A stretch of 17,262 nt of DNA from GCA-2708415 sp964351905 (GTDB lineage Bacteria; Pseudomonadota; Alphaproteobacteria; Micavibrionales; Micavibrionaceae): contig CAYGPG010000036.1 in assembly GCA_964351905.1 (NCBI GenBank), positions 1 to 17,262 of the forward strand, written 5' to 3'. The notes below the pieces were generated by a model. That model was not told where the DNA came from and did not search any database. It saw only the letters and a program-made list of their open reading frames with translations. Shown here in pieces: positions 7,616 to 13,802 of the stretch (its first letter is position 1; every line of letters starts with the position of its first letter). A program made the translations under genes and the position numbers.

Positions 7616-8467
7616 ATGAAGTTTAAATATATTATGGCCTTCGTGCTTTGTTTCGCGTTGAGTTTTTCTCTTGTTTCAAGCGAGGCATATTCTCTTCGGC
7701 TTGTTTTAAAACGTGTTGTTTTTGAGGGGCCTAAAAGATCAGAAGTTCTAACTCTTATAAATGCATCTGATGAGGCTGAGACTTATCGCCTTTTATGGAG
7801 AGACATGATTATGACTCCAGATAAGGGGTTGGAGGCCGTCGAAGAAGGGGCTTTGCCAGATAATGTTAAACCTGCAAAAGATTATATAAAATACGCGCCG
7901 CGACGTGTGACTTTGGGACCAAATTCATCCCAACAAATTCGAATGGCTTTGAGAATGCCATCTGATGTTCCAGATGGGGAATATCGTTCACATTTATGGA
8001 TTAGAAAAGAGGCGGCTATTGATAAGCTCCGCGTTAATGAAGACGGGGAAAGAGAAATAACTGGCGCGAACAAAAGAAGCGTTGAAATTGTCTTGTTACC
8101 TGGAATTACGGTTCCTGTGATTGCGCGAAAAGGTAATTTAGAAGTGCGGACAGGAATCTCTGATGCTTCCGCTCGTCGCGTTGGCAGTGAATATTTGATA
8201 AATTTCACTTTGTTAAGAGAAGGGCAAAAAAGTACCTACGGTGATATTGACTTCATCTGTAACCCAAATGGTCAAACATATGAATTAAGGGCTGCGCGAG
8301 GAATCGCGGTGTATACTGAGCTCAATGCAAAGCCTGTTAATTTTAAATTTAAAGTTGTGCCTGAACAGCCCGCCTGCCGCGAATTAAGAATAAGATACGT
8401 GCAAACAGATGGTTTTGCAGGCGATGATTTGGCTGTTTATGCTGAAACCATAATACCGGTAAATTAA
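7616..8467 (+). CDS. PapD-like periplasmic pilus chaperone
   Basis: This is a periplasmic chaperone that would bind pilin subunits by donating a beta strand and pass them to the usher. The 283 residues start with a signal peptide cut after A24 (SEA). The first immunoglobulin-like domain shows the family block PRRVTLGPNSSQQIRMALR, matching the usual 'PpR.tL.P...q..R' signature, followed by VPDGEYRSHLWIR. The probable G1 strand region reads VEIVLLPGITVPVIARKGN, closer to non-classical chaperones than to the FimC/PapD 'KLFYRP' motif. A second beta domain holds two cysteines (about residues 215 and 258) that could form a disulfide. It is somewhat longer than classical chaperones (about 230-250 with signal). 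The start has a strong ribosome site, GAGGAA. The exact donor-strand and subunit-anchoring residues cannot be fixed by eye. Confidence 0.82.
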   Translation: MKFKYIMAFVLCFALSFSLVSSEAYSLRLVLKRVVFEGPKRSEVLTLINASDEAETYRLLWRDMIMTPDKGLEAVEEGALPDNVKPAKDYIKYAPRRVTLGPNSSQQIRMALRMPSDVPDGEYRSHLWIRKEAAIDKLRVNEDGEREITGANKRSVEIVLLPGITVPVIARKGNLEVRTGISDASARRVGSEYLINFTLLREGQKSTYGDIDFICNPNGQTYELRAARGIAVYTELNAKPVNFKFKVVPEQPACRELRIRYVQTDGFAGDDLAVYAETIIPVN

Positions 8468-8590
8468 AACTAAAATTTAAATATATCTCCTTGATAAATA
8501 TATAGTTTTTGGGGTTTTATATCTTAATGGCTGTGTTATCATGTAATAGGATGATCCTATCCATATATTTCTGCATTCGCAGGCTACTCT
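8468..8590 (+). promoter_or_regulatory. Spacer before the usher gene with a palindrome and a possible RBS-masking hairpin
   Basis: The 123-base gap is AT-rich and has no gene. It contains ATAGGAT-G-ATCCTAT (8546-8560), a perfect 7-bp inverted repeat around one base, and CTGC-ATTC-GCAG (8571-8582), a small hairpin that would include the only AGG near the usher start. A weak promoter-like pair, TTGATA (8491-8496) and TTTTAT (8515-8520) with an 18-base spacer, is also present. The gap suggests that usher expression is adjusted separately from the chaperone, but no factor can be named. Confidence 0.4.
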
Positions 8591-11500
8591 ATGAAAATTA
8601 TAAATAAGTTAGCAGATTTAAATTTTCTCACTATCTTTCTGATGGTGCTAATTTCTATTGTTTGCTCTTTATTTCCTAGGTTAGCTTTTTCTCAGGCAGT
8701 TAAAGATGGCGAAGGCTATGAGGATTTAGTTCTCGCGGTTTTAGCTGACCGAGAAATCTTATCAGCTGGCATTTTTGCTATTGAAAAAGATGGAGAATAT
8801 TATCTTCCATTAAATGAGCTAGCTAATGTCTATGGGATTTATGTTGAAGCGAGAGACCGTCAAGCTTCTGGTTTTATCTTTAATGAGGAAAATGATTTTT
8901 CTATCGATGCAATAAATAATACTGTGACTAGAAATGGAAAGACATTTGACCTGCCTCCAAATTCTTTTATCCCTGCAAATATAGACAACAGTGATATTTT
9001 CCTAAATTTAAATGCTTTTTCCAAAGTTTGGCCTTTAAGCTTAGAAGTCAACAAAGAGTCTCTTTTACTGAAGACAGTTCCTTCGGATGATTTGCCATTT
9101 GCTTTATTGATGGATCGTGAAAAAAGAAGGCAAGCATTTTTAAATAAAGAAGAAGTTATTGAAGAAGACATCTATCGCCCTTTCTTGGCACAGCCTTATC
9201 GGTTGTTTAGCAACCCTGCTTTAAGTGTTTCTGGAAGCGCAAATTACCGTGATGAAGAGGCTTTGGACAGGTTCGGCCTTTCTGTAGGGGGGACACAGGA
9301 TCTTCTTTATGCCCAAGCAGATTATACAGCTAATTTATCACTTGTAGATGGTGAGTTTATTGAACCTGAGGCTATTAGGCTTCGTTTTAGAAGGCAAAAC
9401 ATTCATGAGGGCGCGCTTCCGTATGGTTTGGAGGATGTTCAATGGGGTGATGTTGGCATTAATAACCGTGACCTTATTGATACAGGGGCAAGCGGTAGGG
9501 GAGTTGTATTTTCAACGCGACGCGAAGATTATGATAGAACTTTTGATTCTATAACAATAGACGGTGTTGCGACACCAGGTTGGGAAACAGAATTGTATGT
9601 TAACCAGCAGCTTATTGCTTTTGGTGAAGTGCGCGATGACGGCATTTATGAATTTGAAGATGTCTCCGTTAATTTTGGAACCAATAATATCAAAGTCGTT
9701 CTTTATGGACCGCAAGGCCAAATTATAGAACGTGAAGAACAATATATTTTCCGTAGAAATCTTGTTCGTGCGGGAGAGAATTTAATTACAGGGGGGATTA
9801 TAGATCAGGGAGAACGATTAATAGAAATAAATGATCGTGATGATTTTAGAGTGAGGGGAGCAGCCGCAAATATTTTTGGGGCGCATGGGTTAACAGATAA
9901 ACTTACTCTTTTTGCTTCTGCAAGTTTGGCAAATAATAATGTGAATCGTGAATCAGTGGACGAGCGTTATGTGACAGCTGGTGCTATCGCTTCTTTTAAA
10001 AATTTTACGACACAAGCGGAAGCTTATAAACAATTAGGGGGAGGTTCTGCTCTGGATTTAAGAGGGGCAACAACGTTTAAAGGTGTTAATGTCACGACAC
10101 AAGCTTCTTTCTTTCAAGATTTTGAAAGTCGCCAAGCGGGCGTTGGTGATGCCGCAAAAGAATTTGAATTTGATTTTGATATTCGCAAAACGCTTTCAAC
10201 TGTGATCGGTGTCATAGGCCTTCAAGGTGGTGTTGATTATGTTCGTCGTGAAAACGGACAGGAGAATACAGTTTATCGTACGAGGGAATCTTACACGCTG
10301 GGTGGCATACGGTTTACAAACGCAACCAACACAAATTTTACAAATGGAGATCATACTCTAACACGTGGATCTTTGGCATCTTCCACGTTTTTAAAGAAGC
10401 TTTTAATTAGAAACACAATTAATTATAACTTGCATCCTCAGGCAGAAATTAGCTCTGCTAATATTTCATTTAGGTATAATCGTGCCGATGAATATTCTGC
10501 ATCCGTAAATTTGGGGCACAATTTTTTAAATGATTCAACAACAGCAGGATTTTTGGTTTCGAGAGATTTTGATAAATTTTTAGGTAGCGCCGGTGTTAAT
10601 TGGTCATCTGACAATGGCCTTACTCTATCTCTACGTGCAAATACTTCGTTTGCTCCACTGGGTGAGGATGGAAGTTACATTGCAAGTAGTAATCCATTGC
10701 GTGCGGCGTCTCCTGTTACTGCGTTTACTTTTAGAGATCTGGATTACGATGGTGTTTATACAGAAGGGGATGAGCCTGTTTCTGGATCACGCGTTCTGAT
10801 CAACGGCAAGCCAAATCGTAATGAAACACAAGAAAATGGTTTTATGTATGATATAAATCCTTCTAGACAGCGTGCGATCACTATTGCGGCTGATGCGAGA
10901 TCTATTGAAGATCCTTATCTTGTGCCTTCAAATCCGGGCTATGAAATTTACCCACGGCCGGGCACAATTCATAAAATAGCTTTGCCTTTAATTGAGACGG
11001 GGGCCGTTGATGGGACGCTTCGTTGGAGTACAGGTGCGCCAATTACAGGGCTTGATCTTGAGCTCTTAGGCATTGATGGAGAAATTGCCAAAAAATCGAC
11101 AACAGGCCCTGATGGATACTATACTTTTGAGCGTGTTGTTCCTGGAAATTATACGATAAGAGCTGCACCTGAAACGGGTGTAAATATACCTTTTAAATAC
11201 GTAGATTTAACACCTGATGATCTCTTTCAATTTGGTGTTGATATTACAGCTGTCGATATTTTTGCAGATAATAATCTTGCCTTTGATATTGAATTAGATA
11301 GAGATGGGGATATGAATCTTAAAAATATCTTATCTGTTGCAAAAGGAGCAAAGGCAAAAGGTGATAAAACTCTAAAATCTTATGACCGTCCTAAAAAGAA
11401 AAAGACAGTAAATGCCCCTAAAGAAGATAAACTTTTGGGCGATGCCAGCTTGCGCAACAGAATATTGAATTTGAGTCCAGCCGCAGGTGATGACGGGTAC

Positions 11501-11935
11501 ACGACACTTATTGAACCCAAATCGGGTGTTGAGGGAAGCCTCATCAATGAAGATGAATCCAAGAAATTAAATACGTCATCCAATATGCCCAAACAATCAA
11601 GCGCAGATTCCAAAGTTACAAACGTAAGAATAGGAACTCACCCGAGTAAGCAGCGTGTTGTTTTGGATTTAAGTGAGAAGACAAAATATAATTTAGATTA
11701 CGATGAAAACTCTAATTCCGTTTTTATTGACATGCCAAATGCCTCTTGGTCAGCAGAACAAAATTGGACGGCGCAATCCCCATCAAGTCTTGTGAATAAT
11801 TATACAATTGAATATGCAGAACAAGGTGTACGTATGATTATGGCGGTTGCAGATGGTGCTAAGATAGGTCAATCAGGTCTTTTAGGCGCAGATCAAGGTA
11901 AAAAAGATCGTTTATACGTTGATATTATTAAATAA
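8591..11935 (+). CDS. Usher-like outer-membrane pilus assembly protein with C-terminal AMIN domain
   Basis: This is the predicted outer-membrane assembly platform for the two pilin-like subunits. It has 1114 residues, against about 800-850 for classical ushers. In order it shows a signal peptide (cut near residue 35, after AFSQA or AFS), an N-terminal periplasmic domain to about 170, and a beta-strand-rich barrel region from about 210 to 700. A plug-like beta segment lies near 300-385 (TIDGVATPGWETELYVNQQL through VVLYGPQGQIIEREEQY). Next come an SdrD-B-like segment with D-x-DGVYTEGDEPV near 712-760, a carboxypeptidase-regulatory-like beta sandwich near 806-860, and a Lys-rich linker at 916-950. 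The last segment, 1007-1113, reads VTNVRIGTHPSKQRVVLDL, which fits the AMIN domain of amidases and PilQ secretins. The chaperone and subunit genes lie directly upstream. The ribosome site is weak. The barrel assignment is by pattern and context. Confidence 0.75.
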   Translation: MKIINKLADLNFLTIFLMVLISIVCSLFPRLAFSQAVKDGEGYEDLVLAVLADREILSAGIFAIEKDGEYYLPLNELANVYGIYVEARDRQASGFIFNEENDFSIDAINNTVTRNGKTFDLPPNSFIPANIDNSDIFLNLNAFSKVWPLSLEVNKESLLLKTVPSDDLPFALLMDREKRRQAFLNKEEVIEEDIYRPFLAQPYRLFSNPALSVSGSANYRDEEALDRFGLSVGGTQDLLYAQADYTANLSLVDGEFIEPEAIRLRFRRQNIHEGALPYGLEDVQWGDVGINNRDLIDTGASGRGVVFSTRREDYDRTFDSITIDGVATPGWETELYVNQQLIAFGEVRDDGIYEFEDVSVNFGTNNIKVVLYGPQGQIIEREEQYIFRRNLVRAGENLITGGIIDQGERLIEINDRDDFRVRGAAANIFGAHGLTDKLTLFASASLANNNVNRESVDERYVTAGAIASFKNFTTQAEAYKQLGGGSALDLRGATTFKGVNVTTQASFFQDFESRQAGVGDAAKEFEFDFDIRKTLSTVIGVIGLQGGVDYVRRENGQENTVYRTRESYTLGGIRFTNATNTNFTNGDHTLTRGSLASSTFLKKLLIRNTINYNLHPQAEISSANISFRYNRADEYSASVNLGHNFLNDSTTAGFLVSRDFDKFLGSAGVNWSSDNGLTLSLRANTSFAPLGEDGSYIASSNPLRAASPVTAFTFRDLDYDGVYTEGDEPVSGSRVLINGKPNRNETQENGFMYDINPSRQRAITIAADARSIEDPYLVPSNPGYEIYPRPGTIHKIALPLIETGAVDGTLRWSTGAPITGLDLELLGIDGEIAKKSTTGPDGYYTFERVVPGNYTIRAAPETGVNIPFKYVDLTPDDLFQFGVDITAVDIFADNNLAFDIELDRDGDMNLKNILSVAKGAKAKGDKTLKSYDRPKKKKTVNAPKEDKLLGDASLRNRILNLSPAAGDDGYTTLIEPKSGVEGSLINEDESKKLNTSSNMPKQSSADSKVTNVRIGTHPSKQRVVLDLSEKTKYNLDYDENSNSVFIDMPNASWSAEQNWTAQSPSSLVNNYTIEYAEQGVRMIMAVADGAKIGQSGLLGADQGKKDRLYVDIIK

Positions 11936-11941
11936 TATAAA

Positions 11942-11971
11942 TTGACAAAAACGCATGTTTTTGCGTATTTT
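11942..11971 (+). promoter_or_regulatory. Candidate sigma-70 promoter of the small membrane protein gene
   Basis: A consensus -35 box TTGACA (11942-11947) is followed after 18 bases by TATTTT (11966-11971). This gives a start near 11978 and a leader of about 30 bases before the ATG at 12008. The -35 match is perfect and the position is sensible, so this is the best-looking promoter in the window. Confidence 0.55.
11948..11971 (+). terminator. Possible weak terminator of the usher transcript
   Basis: ACGCA (11951-11955) pairs with TGCGT (11962-11966) around TGTTTT. Beyond an A-A mismatch three A-T pairs flank it, and ATTTTCC follows. It lies 13-30 bases after the usher stop codon. The stem is short, and it overlaps the promoter spacer described at the same place, so it may be either or both. 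Confidence 0.4.
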
Positions 11972-12007
11972 CCTTAAATTATTAATTATTAGAAACCCTA
12001 CGAACTT

Positions 12008-12385
12008 ATGCAACGTTTTCAAGGCATCATAAATTGGTTTTGTCTTACATCAGAAATTAGCCATTTTTTCTGTTGTGGGCTCCCTGTTTTATTCAGCGTT
12101 CTAAGTTTGCTAGCAAGTGCAGGTTTGACGGCTGCTATGCCAGTTGGTTTGGAGAGTCTTCATGAAACAATGCACATTTATGAAGTGCCGATGATTGTTA
12201 TCTCTGCAATAATACTCTTTTTGGGGTGGACTCTACACTATATTGCCTATCTTATGGACTGTAGAACAACGGGTTGTGCACATGAACCATGTGCACCGAA
12301 AAAGAAAAAATCAGGTAAGGTCCTGATTATAGCAACATTTTTGTTTATGTTGAATTTGACAGCATACATATTATTGCACCATTAA
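12008..12385 (+). CDS. Small three-helix membrane protein with Cys/His clusters, possibly MerC-like
   Basis: This 125-residue protein has three hydrophobic segments at about 24-46, 58-82 and 103-123. Potential metal ligands are C12, H19, the pair C22-C23 just before the first helix, H52 and H56 before the second, H77 within it, and a loop with C85, C90, H92 and C95 followed by KKKK. A Cys pair at a membrane entry followed by an E..H motif and a short third helix recalls MerC/MerT-type metal transport proteins, but the similarity is only by layout and I do not recognise the family firmly. The start at 12008 lacks a Shine-Dalgarno sequence but follows a good promoter by about 30 bases. The RhlE helicase begins 43 bases after its stop, so the two could share a transcript. 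Confidence 0.65.
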   Translation: MQRFQGIINWFCLTSEISHFFCCGLPVLFSVLSLLASAGLTAAMPVGLESLHETMHIYEVPMIVISAIILFLGWTLHYIAYLMDCRTTGCAHEPCAPKKKKSGKVLIIATFLFMLNLTAYILLHH

Positions 12386-12428
12386 AGCGTATTCATTTCG
12401 CTAAAACAAATATTTGAAAAAGAATTAC

Positions 12429-13682
12429 ATGAAATTCAAAGATCTAGGACTTAGTCCTGAAACCTTAAAAGCGATTGAAGATCGGGGATATGAATCACCG
12501 ACACCTATTCAGGCTGCTGCAATACCAGCTATTCAAATGACGCGTGACGTTGTTGGTTTGGCGCAAACAGGAACGGGCAAAACGGCAAGCTTTACGCTTC
12601 CAATGATTGACGCGCTGAGTGGTGGTCGTGCAAAGGCACGTATGCCGCGCTCTCTGGTGCTTGCCCCAACACGTGAACTGGCAGCGCAAGTGGCCGAAAA
12701 TTTTGAAGTTTACGGAACGTATCATAAGCTTACATGTGCACTTCTTGTTGGTGGTGAATCAATGATTGAGCAAAAGAAGCTTCTCGATAACGGTGTTGAT
12801 GTTCTTATTGCGACGCCGGGTCGTTTACTTGATTTATTCGAGCGTGGATCAGTTTTATTAAATGATATTAAAATTTTAGTTATTGATGAAGCAGATAGAA
12901 TGTTGGATATGGGTTTCATTCCAGATATTGAAAAAATTGTTTCATTTATCCCGCCGATGCGCCAAACACTATTGTTTTCTGCGACAATGCCAGCAGAGAT
13001 TAAAAAGCTAACAGAAAAATTTCTAAGTAACCCGAAAGAAATTTCTGTAGCGCCTGCGGCATCTCCTGCTGAAACTGTAGAACAATTTTTAGTGAATGTT
13101 GCGCCTAAGGCTAAAAATGAGCTTTTGGATAAGCTTTTAAAGAAAGAAAAGGTTAAGAACGCTTTTATCTTTTTGAATAGAAAGCGTGATGTTGATATTG
13201 TTGCAAAGTGGTTGAAATCCAGAGGATATAAAGCGGCAGCTTTGCATGGGGATATGCCACAACCAAGAAGAACGCAGACGTTGCGCGAATTTAAAGATGA
13301 TGAAATTCAATTGCTTGTTTGCAGTGATGTGGCAGCAAGAGGGCTTGATATTAAAGATGTCTCACATGTTTTTAATTACGATGTTCCAATGAGCGCCGAT
13401 GACTATGTCCATCGTATCGGCCGTACTGGTCGTGCAGGCAGCACGGGTAGGGCATGGATGTTTGCAAGCCCTCAAGATGATAAGTTTATGGATGCGATCC
13501 AAAAACTGATTAAAAAAGAATTCATACCCGTCAAGATGGATGGAAAAAATGATGATAAACCATCTGAACCCTCCAAAAACATTAAAAATCAACATAAAAG
13601 CCAATCTAAAAAACCTTCTCAGCAAGATGAGGAAGAGGCAGGAGACAGTTTTGGTGATGATATTCCGGCCTTTTTACGTTAA
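12429..13682 (+). CDS. rhlE: DEAD-box ATP-dependent RNA helicase, RhlE subfamily
   Basis: This is an ATP-driven RNA helicase for ribosome assembly or RNA turnover in the cytoplasm, 417 residues long. All core motifs are intact: Q motif (FKDLGLSPETL...TPIQ) at the N-terminus, motif I AQTGTGKT at 45-52, PTRELA, TPGRLLD, DEAD at 153-156, SAT at 184-186, SDVAARGLDI, and HRIGRTGR at 328-335. A charged, lysine- and acid-rich tail of about 50 residues follows and has no recognised domain. The start at 12429 gives MKFKDLGLS, the usual RhlE N-terminus, with the purine run AAAAAGAA upstream. A TTG at 12414 in frame would add five residues and is less likely. The subfamily is assigned from overall motif wording, so the exact gene name is less certain than the family. 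Confidence 0.9.
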   Translation: MKFKDLGLSPETLKAIEDRGYESPTPIQAAAIPAIQMTRDVVGLAQTGTGKTASFTLPMIDALSGGRAKARMPRSLVLAPTRELAAQVAENFEVYGTYHKLTCALLVGGESMIEQKKLLDNGVDVLIATPGRLLDLFERGSVLLNDIKILVIDEADRMLDMGFIPDIEKIVSFIPPMRQTLLFSATMPAEIKKLTEKFLSNPKEISVAPAASPAETVEQFLVNVAPKAKNELLDKLLKKEKVKNAFIFLNRKRDVDIVAKWLKSRGYKAAALHGDMPQPRRTQTLREFKDDEIQLLVCSDVAARGLDIKDVSHVFNYDVPMSADDYVHRIGRTGRAGSTGRAWMFASPQDDKFMDAIQKLIKKEFIPVKMDGKNDDKPSEPSKNIKNQHKSQSKKPSQQDEEEAGDSFGDDIPAFLR

Positions 13683-13802
13683 ATAGTCATAATTCACTTT
13701 GTGCGCTGTTAAGGCTTGACCTTGAAACTAAATTAGCGAAGAATCACAACATCTTATTGGTTTTTATTCAAAGACTGATGCTGACTAAAAAAGGGTAAAG
13801 CA
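13683..13802 (+). promoter_or_regulatory. Leader region upstream of lptD
   Basis: This 120-base spacer contains a promoter-like pair, TTGACC (13716-13721) and AAGAAT (13739-13744), with a 17-base gap and only a 4/6 match at -10. A two-part inverted repeat overlaps it: CGCT (13704-13707) with AGCG (13735-13738), enclosing AAGG (13711-13714) with CCTT (13720-13723). There is no T run, so a terminator for the helicase is not evident. Near its end lies ATG CTG ACT AAA AAA GGG TAA at 13778-13798, a six-codon frame offset by one from lptD. Confidence 0.35.
13787..13795 (+). other. Homopolymer run (A6 G3) at the lptD 5' end, possible frameshift site
   Basis: Six A followed by three G lie in the six-codon frame that starts at ATG 13778. 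One base fewer here would give a continuous frame MLTKKGKAIIKRQIIL... into LptD with a well-formed signal peptide. The run could be a sequencing error, a real mutation, or a site of RNA polymerase slippage. It is marked because it decides the lptD start. Confidence 0.55.

Noticed and set aside
13721..13757. CTTGAAA followed later by CTTAT, similar to parts of alphaproteobacterial heat-shock (RpoH) promoters.
   Set aside because: The distance between the elements is about 28 bases, too long for the 16-18 base spacing of such promoters.
13778..13798. Six-codon frame containing A AAA AAG, a classic -1 ribosomal slippery heptamer, just before lptD.
   Set aside because: A -1 shift would not enter the lptD frame; a +1 shift or loss of one base is required. 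The heptamer itself is therefore not the explanation, although the run is kept as a frameshift or error candidate.
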